This document shows, in pieces, positions 8,782 to 17,381 of a stretch of DNA of 23,275 nucleotides (its first letter is position 1; each line of letters starts with the position of its first letter). The stretch is from assembly GCA_946481025.1 (NCBI GenBank), contig CAMLNA010000063.1, positions 1 through 23,275 of the forward strand, in the 5' to 3' direction. The notes beneath the pieces are model-generated. The model did not search any database and had not been told where the DNA came from. It saw only the letters and a list, made by a program, of their open reading frames with translations. A program made the translations under genes and the position numbers. The stretch comes from an uncultured Rivibacter sp. (lineage in GTDB: Bacteria; Pseudomonadota; Gammaproteobacteria; Burkholderiales; Burkholderiaceae).

Positions 8782-9915
8782 ATGTCTACACCTCTGGTCG
8801 GCCTGGTTGGCTGGCGCGGCATGGTCGGTTCCGTCCTGATGGACCGCATGAGCCAGGAGGGCGATTTCGCCCACATCGAACCCCTGTTCTTCAGCACTTC
8901 GAACGCGGGCGGCAAGGCGCCGGCCTTTGCGAAGAACGAAACGACGCTGAAGGACGCGCATGACATCGAGGCGCTCAAGCGCTGCGAAATCATCATCACG
9001 GCGCAGGGCGGCGACTACACCAACGAGGTGTTCCCGAAGTTGCGTGCGGCCGGCTGGACCGGTCACTGGATCGATGCAGCCTCGTCGCTGCGCATGAAGG
9101 ACGACGCGGTCATCATCCTCGACCCCGTCAACCTGCCCGTCATCAAGAACGCGCTGGCCAAGGGCGGGCGCAACTGGATCGGTGGCAATTGCACGGTGAG
9201 CTGCATGCTGATGGGCGTGGGCGCGCTCTACAAGGCGGGCCTGGTCGAGTGGATGAGCACTCAGACCTACCAGGCGGCCTCGGGCGGCGGCGCTCAGCAC
9301 ATGCGCGAGCTGCTCACCCAGTTCGGCACGCTCAATGCAGAGGTCAAGGCCCTGCTCGACGACCCGAAGAGCGCCATCCTCGAGATCGACCGCAAGATCG
9401 TCGAGAAGCAACGCGCCCTCGGCGCAGAAGAGACCGCCAACTTCGGTGTGCCGCTGGGCGGCTCGCTGATCCCCTGGATCGACAAGGATCTCGGCAACGG
9501 CGTGAGCCGCGAGGAATGGAAGGGCATGGCCGAGACCAACAAGATCCTTGGCCAGGGCGACGGTTTCGGAACCTCCGCCGTGCCGGTGGACGGGTTCTGC
9601 GTGCGCGTCGGCGCGATGCGCTGCCACAGCCAGGCGCTGACCTTCAAGCTCAAGAAGGACGTGCCGCTGGCGGACGTGGAGCAGCTGATTGCGCACGACA
9701 ACGCCTGGGTGAAGGTGGTGCCCAACACACGGGAGGCCACGATCCATGAACTCACCCCGGTGGCCGTGACCGGCACCCTGACGATTCCGGTGGGTCGTCT
9801 GCGCAAGTTGGCGATGGGGCCGGAATACCTCGGCGCCTTCACCATTGGCGATCAGCTGTTGTGGGGGGCTGCTGAGCCGCTGCGCCGGATGCTGCGCATC
9901 CTGCTCGATGCGTAA
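8782..9915 (+). CDS. asd: Aspartate-semialdehyde dehydrogenase
   Basis: NADPH-dependent reduction of aspartyl phosphate to aspartate semialdehyde, the branch point to lysine/diaminopimelate, methionine and threonine; cytoplasmic. It has 377 residues, close to the Gram-negative enzyme (E. coli 367). The N-terminus [19 protein letters not shown] is the NADP-binding turn. The catalytic cysteine is C137 in GGNCTVSCM. The acid-base histidine is H282 in [13 protein letters not shown]. The ATG at 8782 matches the family N-terminus; the frame is open upstream to 8635 without family similarity. Ribosome binding is weak (GAG of GCGAGTTTCCT). The 175-bp gap after leuB suggests separate or additional transcription. 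The gene ends in a short direct repeat (TGCGTAACA at 9909 and 9921). Confidence 0.98.
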   Translation: MSTPLVGLVGWRGMVGSVLMDRMSQEGDFAHIEPLFFSTSNAGGKAPAFAKNETTLKDAHDIEALKRCEIIITAQGGDYTNEVFPKLRAAGWTGHWIDAASSLRMKDDAVIILDPVNLPVIKNALAKGGRNWIGGNCTVSCMLMGVGALYKAGLVEWMSTQTYQAASGGGAQHMRELLTQFGTLNAEVKALLDDPKSAILEIDRKIVEKQRALGAEETANFGVPLGGSLIPWIDKDLGNGVSREEWKGMAETNKILGQGDGFGTSAVPVDGFCVRVGAMRCHSQALTFKLKKDVPLADVEQLIAHDNAWVKVVPNTREATIHELTPVAVTGTLTIPVGRLRKLAMGPEYLGAFTIGDQLLWGAAEPLRRMLRILLDA

Positions 9916-9952
9916 CAGAGTGCGTAACAAATTGCACGCAAGTTGAGAAGAG

Positions 9953-9993
9953 GGCGGCGTTGTCCGGTTGCGACAAAGTACCGGATAACCGCC
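9953..9993 (+). terminator. Long bulged hairpin after asd, probable terminator
   Basis: GGCGG-cg-TTGTCCGGT (9953-9968) pairs with ACCGGATAACCGCC (9980-9993): 14 pairs including one G-U, with a 2-nt bulge and an 11-nt loop. It lies 37 bp after the asd stop. No clear T run follows (TTCCTCC), so it may be a weak or Rho-assisted terminator or a 3'-end stabiliser rather than a classical intrinsic terminator. Confidence 0.5.
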
Positions 9994-10033
9994 TTCCTCC
10001 GTGCCTGGAACGAACGTCAGCAATTGGATTAGC

Positions 10034-10062
10034 TTGTCAGCGTATCTGCTTGATGTTATTGT
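10034..10062 (+). promoter_or_regulatory. Candidate sigma-70 promoter for fimV
   Basis: TTGTCA (10034-10039, 5/6 to TTGACA), a 17-bp spacer, then TATTGT (10057-10062, 4/6 to TATAAT) in the only AT-rich part of the asd-fimV gap. It would give a fimV leader of about 95 nt containing the shared 13-mer and a 6-bp hairpin (CTGCGC/GCGCAG, 10084-10099). Inference from consensus match. Confidence 0.4.
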
Positions 10063-10064
10063 GT

Positions 10065-10077
10065 TTTCATCTGTTTT
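10065..10077 (+). repeat. 13-mer shared with the asd leader (copy 2, before fimV)
   Basis: TTTCATCTGTTTT, identical to 8749-8761. Here it lies immediately after the candidate -10 element and 87 bp before the fimV start codon. Confidence 0.6.
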
Positions 10078-10154
10078 CTACATCTGCGCGCTGGCGCAGC
10101 GATAACTGACGGGCCGGGCGCCTCTCTCGCCTCACCTGTGCCCGCTGATGTTTT

Positions 10155-10159
10155 GGGAG
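10155..10159 (+). promoter_or_regulatory. Ribosome binding site pointing to a TTG start of fimV
   Basis: GGGAG is 5 bp before TTG at 10165 (TTG AAA CGA AAC). The next in-frame ATG at 10180 would be 20 bp away, too far. An upstream GTG at 10138 has no Shine-Dalgarno site. Confidence 0.6.
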
Positions 10160-10164
10160 ACGCC

Positions 10165-12837
10165 TTGAAACGAAACTCGATGTCTGCAGGGCGGTCGCCT
10201 GCGAAGTGGGCTGTAAAAAGCGTGGCAATTGCCGCGCTTTCTGCGTTGTTGACTGCCGCGCCCGAGGCCTGGGCTCTCGGCCTGGGTCGGCTCAATGTGC
10301 AGTCCGCGCTGGGCGAAACGCTCAAGGCGGAAATCGACATCACGAGCATGACTCCCGAGGAGGAGTCCAACCTGCGTGTGCGCGTCGCACCGCCCGAGTC
10401 GTATCGCGCTGCGGGTGTCGACTACAACGCCGTCCTCCCTGCCACCACCGTCACGCTGCTGCGCCGCGCCGATGGCCGGCCGTACCTGCGCCTCAGCAGC
10501 GATCGTGCGGTCCAGGAGCCGTTTGTCGACGTGATCCTCGACATCTCCTGGAACACGGGCAGGCTGGTGCGCGAGTACACGCTGCTGTTCGACCCGCCGA
10601 CGCTGCGCGCGCCGACGCAGGTGGCCGGCACCTCGCCCGGCATCGCCCCCGCGCCGCAGGCTTCCGCACCGGCCGCGCGACCGGCGCCTCGCGCCACGGA
10701 GCCGGCACCGGCTGCCCGGGCTCCGGCAGCTCCCCGCGCGCCGGCTGCGCCTGCCGAGCCGAGGGCTGCGGCTGCTTCGCCGGCAGCTACAGGCGAGGGT
10801 GGCGACGAGTACCGCGTGCGCAGCGGCGACACGCTTTCTCGTATCGCATCGAAGACTCAGCGGCCCGGCGTCTCGCTCGACCAGATGCTGGTGGGGCTGT
10901 ACATGTCCAACCCGCAAGCCTTCCTCGACAACAACATGAACCGGCTCAAGTCCGGTGTCGTGCTGTCCGTGCCGAGCACCGAGAAGGCGCAGGAACTCTC
11001 CCCGGCCGAGGCCCGCAAGCTCATCCAGGCGCAGAGCGCCGACTTCGGTGCCTACCGTCAGCGCCTCGCCGGCAAGGTGCCCTCTGCGACAGGCGAGAGC
11101 CCCGCGCAGAAGGCCGGTGGCCAGGTGCAGGCCGAAGTGCAGGACCGCAAGCAGGGCGCAGCGACCGCGCCCGACAAGCTGACCCTGAGCAAGGGTGCCG
11201 CCCCGGCCAAGGGCGCCACGCCCGAGCAGAAGCTCGCCGAGGAGCGCGCCAAGAAGGATGCGGCGACCCGCGTTGCCGAGCTGTCGAAGAACGTCGAAGA
11301 CCTGAAGAAGCTGCAGGGCGCGAGCGCCGTGGCTGGCGGCACCGGCGCAGCGCCGGCCGCGAAACCCGGCATCAGCGTTCCGGCCGCGGCGCCCGCACCC
11401 GCCGTCAAGCCGCCCGTCGCCACTCCGACGCCCGCGCCGACCCCGGCGCCGGTCGTTGCCGCAGCGCCGACACCCGTGCCCACTCCGGTGGCAACGCCCA
11501 CGCCCACACCCGCGCCGACGCCTGCTGCTGTCGTGGAGCCCGCCGCCCCGGCGTCCTTGCCGGCGCCTCCGGTCGTGTCCGACCCGGCCGCTGCCGCGGC
11601 GTCTGCGGCGGCTTCGGCCCCGGAGGTCGCCGCGCCGCCGCCCGTTGTTGCGCCTCCTCCTCCTGCACCCGCGCCGGTCGAAGAACCCGGTTTCCTGGCC
11701 AACCTGCTGGAGCATCCGCTGGTGTTGCCCGGAGCGGGCGCGCTCGTGCTGCTGCTGGCGGCCTTCGGCCTGTATCGCATGCGAGCCCAGAAGAAGGCCG
11801 ACAGCGGCGAGACCTCCTTCCTCGAGAGCCGCCTGCAGCCCGATTCCTTCTTTGGCGCCAGTGGCGGCCAGCGTATCGACACGCGCGACGCGACCGGCGT
11901 GCCGTCGTCGATGAGCTATTCCCTCAGCCAGCTCGACGCCATCGGCGACGTGGACCCGGTGGCCGAGGCTGACGTGTACCTGGCCTATGGCCGCGACCTG
12001 CAGGCCGAGGAAATCCTCAAGGAGGCCATGCGCAGCAGTCCCGACCGCCTGGCCATCCGCACCAAGCTGCTCGAGGTGTATGCGAAGCGTCGCGACACGA
12101 AGGGCTTCGAACTGCTCGCGACGCAACTGTTCGCGCTGACCGGCGGGCAAGGCGAGGATTGGGCCAAGGCACAGGAACTCGGTGTTTCTATCGACCCGGA
12201 CAACCCGATGTACCAGCCGGGCGGTCAGCCCGAGGCAGTGCAGGCCGGCGGCAAGCCGGTGGCCGAGCCGCTCGGGGCGAGCACCATGCCGCAGTCGGTG
12301 CTGCCGTCGCCATCGCGTTTCGAAGCGGGCAACTCCGGCATCGACTCCGACTCGGCCGTCGACCTCGACCTCGACATCGCCGGCGACAACCTCGGCTCCT
12401 CGCCGGCCGCGACGCTCGACGTCACGCAGCCGTTCACGGCGCCGCCGAGCTTCGATGCGCCCGCCACGGCCGACGTGCGTGGCAACGATCTGAACTTCGA
12501 GCTGCCCACGCTGGCGCCCACCCCTGCCGCTGCGGCGAGCGCGAAGGACTCGTCGCTGGAATTCGACCTCGCCGGCATCTCGCTCGACCTCAACGCGCCG
12601 GCCAACGGCGGCGGGGCGCCGGCTGACGCCGGGCTCCCGGATCTGGGCGGGCTCGACATGACCGAGGGCCTGGGTGGCGGCGACGGCGACCCGCTGGCGC
12701 GCAAGCTCGAGCTGGCCGAGGAATTCCGCCAGATCGGCGACCTGGAAGGCGCACGCGACCTGCTTCAGGAAGTCGTGGCCAAGGCCAGCGGTTCGCTCAA
12801 GACGAAGGCGCAGGGCATGCTCGACAACCTGGCCTGA
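10165..12837 (+). CDS. fimV: FimV-family polar peptidoglycan-binding protein
   Basis: Large inner-membrane protein of about 890 residues; the family organises the cell pole and supports type IV pilus assembly and twitching motility. A signal peptide ending near AWA is followed by the conserved FimV N-terminal segment LGLGRLNVQSALGETLKAEIDI. Residues about 135-212 are an Ala/Pro linker. A LysM peptidoglycan-binding domain spans about 215-270 (YRVRSGDTLSRIA ... LKSGVVLSVPS). A short coiled coil follows at about 353-385, then a long Pro/Ala/Thr linker (408-508, PTPAPTPAP type). One membrane helix lies at 519-538 (LVLPGAGALVLLLAAFGLY). The acidic cytoplasmic part ends in the FimV C-terminal TPR-like motif at 842-890 (DPLARKLELAEEFRQIGD). 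The start is taken as TTG for its ribosome site; ATG 10180 is the alternative. The family name is secure, but a pilus role in this organism is inferred. Confidence 0.93.
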   Translation: MKRNSMSAGRSPAKWAVKSVAIAALSALLTAAPEAWALGLGRLNVQSALGETLKAEIDITSMTPEEESNLRVRVAPPESYRAAGVDYNAVLPATTVTLLRRADGRPYLRLSSDRAVQEPFVDVILDISWNTGRLVREYTLLFDPPTLRAPTQVAGTSPGIAPAPQASAPAARPAPRATEPAPAARAPAAPRAPAAPAEPRAAAASPAATGEGGDEYRVRSGDTLSRIASKTQRPGVSLDQMLVGLYMSNPQAFLDNNMNRLKSGVVLSVPSTEKAQELSPAEARKLIQAQSADFGAYRQRLAGKVPSATGESPAQKAGGQVQAEVQDRKQGAATAPDKLTLSKGAAPAKGATPEQKLAEERAKKDAATRVAELSKNVEDLKKLQGASAVAGGTGAAPAAKPGISVPAAAPAPAVKPPVATPTPAPTPAPVVAAAPTPVPTPVATPTPTPAPTPAAVVEPAAPASLPAPPVVSDPAAAAASAAASAPEVAAPPPVVAPPPPAPAPVEEPGFLANLLEHPLVLPGAGALVLLLAAFGLYRMRAQKKADSGETSFLESRLQPDSFFGASGGQRIDTRDATGVPSSMSYSLSQLDAIGDVDPVAEADVYLAYGRDLQAEEILKEAMRSSPDRLAIRTKLLEVYAKRRDTKGFELLATQLFALTGGQGEDWAKAQELGVSIDPDNPMYQPGGQPEAVQAGGKPVAEPLGASTMPQSVLPSPSRFEAGNSGIDSDSAVDLDLDIAGDNLGSSPAATLDVTQPFTAPPSFDAPATADVRGNDLNFELPTLAPTPAAAASAKDSSLEFDLAGISLDLNAPANGGGAPADAGLPDLGGLDMTEGLGGGDGDPLARKLELAEEFRQIGDLEGARDLLQEVVAKASGSLKTKAQGMLDNLA

Positions 12838-12841
12838 CGTC

Positions 12842-12876
12842 GCTGCCGCGGAGATCGCCGGTCTCCGCCGTGCAGC
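12842..12876 (+). other. Interrupted hairpin just after fimV
   Basis: GCTGC-c-GCGGAGA (12842-12854) pairs with TCTCCGC-cgt-GCAGC (12862-12876): 12 pairs with a small internal loop and a 7-nt apical loop. It begins 4 bp after the fimV stop. No T run follows. It stands directly before a second, stronger hairpin. Confidence 0.5.
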
Positions 12877-12887
12877 AGGTCATCAAC

Positions 12888-12918
12888 ACGGGGCCGACCC
12901 TTCGGGGGGCGGCCCCGT
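12888..12918 (+). terminator. Strong GC hairpin with TTCG loop between fimV and truA
   Basis: ACGGGGCCG (12888-12896) pairs with CGGCCCCGT (12910-12918), extended inside by CCC/GGG around a TTCG (UUCG-type) tetraloop. Only a short T stretch (GTTT) follows. It is very stable by inspection. The truA ATG is 16 bp beyond it, so full termination would leave truA without a promoter unless readthrough is substantial. Confidence 0.6.
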
Positions 12919-12933
12919 TTGCATCAAGGGTCC

Positions 12934-13716
12934 ATGCGAATCGCTCTGGGCATCAGCTACCGCGGCCAGCACTATCTCGGCTGGCAAAGCCAGCCGGGCG
13001 GGCGCACGGTGCAGGATCACCTCGAGGCGGCGCTGGGGCGCTTCGCCGCGCAACCGGTGCGTACCCTGTGCGCCGGCCGTACCGACACAGGCGTGCATGC
13101 GCTCAACCAGGTGGTCCACTTCGACACCGAGCTCGATCGCGAGGCGTTCTCGTGGGTGCGCGGCACGAACACCTACCTGCCTCCCGACATTGCCGTCCAG
13201 TGGTGCCGCGAGGTGGGCGCGCAATTTCATGCGCGCAACAGCGCGCGCGGCAGGCGCTACGCCTACCTGGTGCTCGAGTCGCCGGTGCGCCCCGCGCTGG
13301 AGTCGGGTTCCGTCGGATGGGTGTTCCGACCGCTGGATGCCGACGCGATGCGCGCTGCCGCGGCACACCTCGTCGGCGAGCACGACTTCAGTGCCTTCCG
13401 TTCGGCTGAATGCCAGGCCGCGTCGCCGGTCAAGACGCTGCGGCGCATCGAGATCAGCCGCCGCGGCGCCTACTGGCGCTTCGACTTCGACGCCAGCGCC
13501 TTCCTGCATCACATGGTGCGCAACATCATGGGCTGCCTGGTCGCCGTGGGCTCCGGGGTCAAGCCCGCCGGCTGGCTGAAGGGCGTGCTCGAAGGCCGCA
13601 GCAGGCAGCTGGCCGCGCCCACCTTCTCGCCCGATGGCCTGTACTTTCTCGGTCCATACTACGAGGCCTCGCTGGCCATCCCGGAACACACGCCGGCGAT
13701 GGGCTGGCTGCCCTGA
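12934..13716 (+). CDS. truA: tRNA pseudouridine(38-40) synthase TruA
   Basis: Converts uridines 38-40 of the tRNA anticodon arm to pseudouridine; 260 residues, cytoplasmic. The catalytic aspartate is D51 in the family motif [11 protein letters not shown]. Other motifs are the N-terminal [23 protein letters not shown] (as [11 protein letters not shown]), HDFSAFRS and the C-terminal [19 protein letters not shown]. The ATG at 12934 has AAGGG (12926-12930) 3 bp upstream, which is short but the best site. A TTG at 12919 opens the frame slightly earlier but lies against the preceding hairpin. It is followed 24 bp later by trpF, the gene order known from Pseudomonas. Confidence 0.97.
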   Translation: MRIALGISYRGQHYLGWQSQPGGRTVQDHLEAALGRFAAQPVRTLCAGRTDTGVHALNQVVHFDTELDREAFSWVRGTNTYLPPDIAVQWCREVGAQFHARNSARGRRYAYLVLESPVRPALESGSVGWVFRPLDADAMRAAAAHLVGEHDFSAFRSAECQAASPVKTLRRIEISRRGAYWRFDFDASAFLHHMVRNIMGCLVAVGSGVKPAGWLKGVLEGRSRQLAAPTFSPDGLYFLGPYYEASLAIPEHTPAMGWLP

Positions 13717-13740
13717 GAGAGCGACAGAGGTCCACACACC

Positions 13741-14388
13741 ATGCCCCAGCGTACGCGCATCAAGATCTGCGGCCTGACGCGCGAACAGGACGTCGACGTG
13801 GCAGTCGACTGCGGGGCCGATGCCATCGGCTTCGTGTTCTATGCCAGGAGTCCACGTTCCATCGGCTTCGAGCGCGCGGCCGCGTTGGCCAGGCGTCTGC
13901 CCCCGTTCGTCACGCCGGTCGGGCTTTTCGTGAACGCGGAGCTGTTCGAAGTGGAGGCTGCCTGCCAAGCCGTCCCGAACCTCGTGCTGCAGTTCCACGG
14001 CGACGAAACGCCCCAGGCCTGCGAGGCTGCAGGCCGGCCGTACCTGCGTGCCGCCCGCATGGAGCCCGGGTTCGATTTGCTAGACTTCGCAGCTCGGTTT
14101 TCTGGCGCCCGCGCCGTGTTGCTCGATGCCTTCGTCGAGGGCTACGGCGGTGGCGGAAAGGTGTTCGATTGGTCGCTCATTCCACCAAACGTTCCCGCTC
14201 CGGTCGTTTTGTCTGGTGGGTTGAATCCTGCAAACGTGACCGATGGGATTCTTCAGGTCCGGCCCTGGGCCGTTGACGTGAGTTCCGGCGTCGAAAGCGC
14301 CAAAGGCATCAAGGATGCCGATGCGATACGCCGGTTCTGCGAAGCAGTGCGCGAGGCTGACGCCCGCATCGCTTCGAGCATCGCCTGA
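13741..14388 (+). CDS. trpF: Phosphoribosylanthranilate isomerase
   Basis: Amadori rearrangement of phosphoribosylanthranilate to CdRP in tryptophan synthesis; a monofunctional (beta/alpha)8 barrel of 215 residues. In many enterics this activity is fused to TrpC, but here it stands alone. The catalytic cysteine is C10 in KICGLTR and the catalytic aspartate is D129 in LLDAF. Other motifs are [28 protein letters not shown], and the phosphate-binding [10 protein letters not shown] and [14 protein letters not shown] (13726-13730) lies 10 bp upstream of the ATG. trpB follows 16 bp later, forming trpFBA. Confidence 0.98.
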   Translation: MPQRTRIKICGLTREQDVDVAVDCGADAIGFVFYARSPRSIGFERAAALARRLPPFVTPVGLFVNAELFEVEAACQAVPNLVLQFHGDETPQACEAAGRPYLRAARMEPGFDLLDFAARFSGARAVLLDAFVEGYGGGGKVFDWSLIPPNVPAPVVLSGGLNPANVTDGILQVRPWAVDVSSGVESAKGIKDADAIRRFCEAVREADARIASSIA

Positions 14389-14404
14389 AGACGACACCAT
14401 CACC

Positions 14405-15622
14405 ATGCTGAACTATCACCAGCCCGACGCGCGCGGGCATTTCGGACCCTATGGCGGCACCTTCGTCGCCGAGACGCTGGTCCATGCGCTGGACGAACTC
14501 AAGGCGGCGTACGAGAAGTACAGCGCCGACCCGGAGTTCCAGGCCGAATTCCGCAAGGAGCTCGCCCACTTCGTGGGCCGGCCCAGCCCGATCTACCACG
14601 CCGAGCGCATGAGCCGCGAACTGGGCGGCGCGCAGATCTACCTCAAGCGCGAGGACCTGAACCACACCGGCGCGCACAAGGTCAACAACACCATCGGGCA
14701 GGCCTTGCTGGCGCGCCGCATGGGCAAGCCGCGCATCATTGCCGAAACCGGGGCTGGGCAGCACGGTGTGGCCACCGCCACCATCTGCGCCCGCTATGGC
14801 CTCGAATGCGTGGTCTACATGGGCAGCGAAGACGTGAAGCGCCAGTCGCCGAACGTCTACCGCATGCACCTGCTGGGCGCGAAGGTGGTGCCGGTCGAGA
14901 GCGGCTCCAAGACCCTGAAGGATGCCCTCAACGAGGCGCTGCGCGACTGGGTCACCAACGTCGAGAACACCTTCTACATCATCGGGACGGTGGCTGGCCC
15001 GCACCCCTACCCGATGATGGTGCGCGACTTCCAGCGGGTGATCGGCGACGAATGCCTGGTCCAGATGCCCGAGATCGCCGGTCGGCAGCCCGACGCCGTG
15101 ATCGCCTGCGTGGGTGGCGGCAGCAACGCGATGGGCATCTTCTACCCCTACATCGAACACGAAGCCACGCGGCTCATCGGCGTCGAAGCCGCCGGCGAGG
15201 GGCTCGACTCCGGCCGCCATGCGGCTTCGCTGTCGGCCGGCTCGCCGGGAGTGCTGCACGGCAACCGCACCTACCTGCTGCAGAACGACGACGGCCAGAT
15301 CATCGAGACGCATTCGGTGTCGGCCGGGCTCGACTACCCTGGCGTCGGCCCCGAGCATGCCTACCTCAAGGACATCGGACGGGCCGAATACGTCGGCATC
15401 ACCGACGACGAGGCCCTCAAGGCCTTCCATCATCTGTGCCGCACCGAGGGCATCATCCCGGCGCTCGAATCGAGCCATGCAGTGGCCTATGCGATGAAGC
15501 TGGCGCCCACCCTGCGGGCCGACCAGCACATCCTCGTCAATCTTTCCGGCCGCGGAGACAAGGACATCAATACGGTGGCCGACCTGGCCGGCGTGAGCCT
15601 GATGAAGGGCGGTGCCCAATGA
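14405..15622 (+). CDS. trpB: Tryptophan synthase beta subunit
   Basis: PLP enzyme that condenses indole and serine to tryptophan; 405 residues, works as an alpha2-beta2 complex with TrpA. The PLP lysine is K92 in HTGAHKVNN. The phosphate-binding loop GGGSNAMG starts at residue 237. [12 protein letters not shown] at the N-terminus, [12 protein letters not shown] and the C-terminal LSGRGDKD also mark the family. The ATG at 14405 gives the usual N-terminus ([18 protein letters not shown]). Only a weak purine stretch precedes it, so translation may depend on coupling from trpF. Its stop codon overlaps the trpA start (ATGA). Confidence 0.99.
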   Translation: MLNYHQPDARGHFGPYGGTFVAETLVHALDELKAAYEKYSADPEFQAEFRKELAHFVGRPSPIYHAERMSRELGGAQIYLKREDLNHTGAHKVNNTIGQALLARRMGKPRIIAETGAGQHGVATATICARYGLECVVYMGSEDVKRQSPNVYRMHLLGAKVVPVESGSKTLKDALNEALRDWVTNVENTFYIIGTVAGPHPYPMMVRDFQRVIGDECLVQMPEIAGRQPDAVIACVGGGSNAMGIFYPYIEHEATRLIGVEAAGEGLDSGRHAASLSAGSPGVLHGNRTYLLQNDDGQIIETHSVSAGLDYPGVGPEHAYLKDIGRAEYVGITDDEALKAFHHLCRTEGIIPALESSHAVAYAMKLAPTLRADQHILVNLSGRGDKDINTVADLAGVSLMKGGAQ

Positions 15623-16434
15623 GCCGCATCGCTGCCACCTTCAAGCGCCTGCAGGCCGAGGGCCGCAAGGCGCTCATCCCCTATGTGACGGCCGGCGACC
15701 CGTTTGCCGACGTGACGACCGAGTTGATGCTGGCCATGGCCGAGGCGGGCGCAGACGTCATCGAACTCGGAGTGCCATTCTCGGACCCCATGGCCGATGG
15801 GCCGGTGATCCAGCGTGCCTCCGAGCGCGCGCTGGCCAGGGGCATCGGGCTCAAGCACGTACTGGCCATGACGCGGGCCTTCCGTGAAAAGAACGACACC
15901 ACGCCGGTCGTCCTGATGGGCTACGCCAACCCGGTGGAGCGCTACGGCATCGAGGCCTTCGTGGCCGACGCCAAGGCGGCCGGCGTCGACGGCGTCCTGA
16001 TCGTGGACTACCCGCCCGAAGAATGCGAGGCCTTCGCCTCGACGCTGAAGGCCGCGGGGCTCGACCCCATCTTCCTGCTCGCACCCACCTCGACCGAGCA
16101 GCGCATGCAGGACGTGGGCCGCGTGGCCACCGGCTACGTGTACTACGTCTCGCTCAAGGGCGTCACCGGCGCCGGGCACCTGGACACCTCCGCCGTTGCG
16201 CAGGCCGTACCACGCATTCGCAAACATGTCCAGGTGCCGGTGGGTGTAGGCTTCGGGATTCGCGACGCGGCAACCGCCCAGGCGGTCGCCCAGGTGGCCG
16301 ACGCCGTGGTGATCGGCTCCCGCATCGTGCAACTGCTCGAAGAGCAGACGCGTGACACCGTGGCAGCGGCGGGCCGGCAATTCATCGCCGAGATCCGCAG
16401 CGCCCTCGACAACATGAAAGGAGCGACTAGATGA
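15619..16434 (+). CDS. trpA: Tryptophan synthase alpha subunit
   Basis: Cleaves indole-3-glycerol phosphate and passes indole to TrpB through the intersubunit channel; a (beta/alpha)8 barrel of 271 residues. The catalytic residues E49 (ADVIELG) and D60 (SDPMADGP) fall at exactly the positions known from the Salmonella enzyme. The phosphate-binding elements GVGFGIRD and VIGSRIV are present. The start overlaps the trpB stop by 4 bp (ATGA at 15619-15622), and its own stop overlaps the accD start in the same way (16431-16434), so trpB, trpA and accD are probably translationally linked. Confidence 0.99.
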   Translation: MSRIAATFKRLQAEGRKALIPYVTAGDPFADVTTELMLAMAEAGADVIELGVPFSDPMADGPVIQRASERALARGIGLKHVLAMTRAFREKNDTTPVVLMGYANPVERYGIEAFVADAKAAGVDGVLIVDYPPEECEAFASTLKAAGLDPIFLLAPTSTEQRMQDVGRVATGYVYYVSLKGVTGAGHLDTSAVAQAVPRIRKHVQVPVGVGFGIRDAATAQAVAQVADAVVIGSRIVQLLEEQTRDTVAAAGRQFIAEIRSALDNMKGATR

Positions 16435-17303
16435 GTTGGCTCGAAAAACTCCTGCCGCCCAAGATCCAGCCGACCGATCCCAGCGAGCGCCGGCAGGTGC
16501 CCGAAGGCCTGTGGATCAAGTGCCCGGCCTGCGAGACGGTGCTCTACAAGACCGACCTCGAGCAGAACCTCAACGTCTGCCCGAAGTGCTCGCACCATCA
16601 CCGCATCGGCGCCCGTGCGCGGCTCAACGGATTCCTCGACCCCGAAGGCCGCTACGAGATCGGTCAGGAGGTGGTGCCCGTCGATGCCCTCAAGTTCAAG
16701 GACAGCAAGAAGTACCCCGATCGCCTGAAGGAGGCGATGGAGTCCACCGGCGAGACCGACGCGCTCATCGTCATGGGTGGCGCGGTGCACACCGTGCCGG
16801 TGGTGGCCGCCTGCTTCGAGTTCGACTTCATGGGCGGCTCGATGGGGTCCGTGGTCGGCGAGCGCTTCGTGCGCGGGGTCGAGGCCGCCTGCGACCAGAA
16901 GACGCCGTTCATCTGCTTCACCGCCACCGGCGGCGCGCGCATGCAGGAAGGCCTGCTGAGCCTCATGCAGATGGCCAAGACGAACGCATCGCTCACCCGG
17001 CTGGCCAAGGCCAAGCTGCCCTACATCAGCGTGCTGACCGACCCGACCATGGGCGGCGTTTCGGCCGGCTTCGCCTTCATGGGTGACGTGGTGATCGCCG
17101 AGCCCAAGGCGCTGATCGGATTTGCCGGCCCGCGCGTGATCGAGAACACCGTGCGCGAGAAGCTGCCCGAAGGCTTCCAGCGCAGCGAGTTCCTGCTCAG
17201 CAAGGGAGCAATCGACATGATCATCGACCGGCGCGAGCTGCGCATGACGGTGGCGCGCATCGTTGCAATGCTGCAGCGCCAGCCTGCCGACGCGGTGGCC
17301 TGA
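16431..17303 (+). CDS. accD: Acetyl-CoA carboxylase carboxyltransferase beta subunit
   Basis: With AccA, transfers carboxyl from carboxybiotin to acetyl-CoA to make malonyl-CoA, the first step of fatty-acid synthesis; 290 residues, cytoplasmic. The N-terminal zinc finger is C31-x2-C34-x15-C50-x2-C53 ([10 protein letters not shown]...NVCPKCSHH). The crotonase-fold carboxyltransferase motifs include [39 protein letters not shown] and [28 protein letters not shown] (16417-16423), inside the trpA end, is a good ribosome site. The ATG overlaps the trpA stop by 4 bp. The terminator at 17333-17359 follows 29 bp after the stop. Confidence 0.99.
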   Translation: MSWLEKLLPPKIQPTDPSERRQVPEGLWIKCPACETVLYKTDLEQNLNVCPKCSHHHRIGARARLNGFLDPEGRYEIGQEVVPVDALKFKDSKKYPDRLKEAMESTGETDALIVMGGAVHTVPVVAACFEFDFMGGSMGSVVGERFVRGVEAACDQKTPFICFTATGGARMQEGLLSLMQMAKTNASLTRLAKAKLPYISVLTDPTMGGVSAGFAFMGDVVIAEPKALIGFAGPRVIENTVREKLPEGFQRSEFLLSKGAIDMIIDRRELRMTVARIVAMLQRQPADAVA

Positions 17304-17332
17304 ACGCCGCCGCGCGGTTCGACGGCATACGC

Positions 17333-17359
17333 AAAGCCGGCCTGGGCGCCGGCTTTTTT
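17333..17359 (+). terminator. Rho-independent terminator after accD
   Basis: AAAGCCGGC (17333-17341) pairs perfectly with GCCGGCTTT (17348-17356) around the loop CTGGGC, followed by a run of six T (17354-17359). It separates trpFBA-accD from folC, whose ATG is only 22 bp further on, leaving little room for a folC promoter unless it lies inside accD. Confidence 0.92.
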
Positions 17360-17381
17360 CGTTCTTGGCACACGAGTTTCC

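Noticed and set aside
10132..12150. 672-residue open frame on the minus strand opposite fimV
   Set aside because: Low-complexity Arg/Gly product caused by the Ala/Pro-rich fimV codons read backwards; no motif and no ribosome site.
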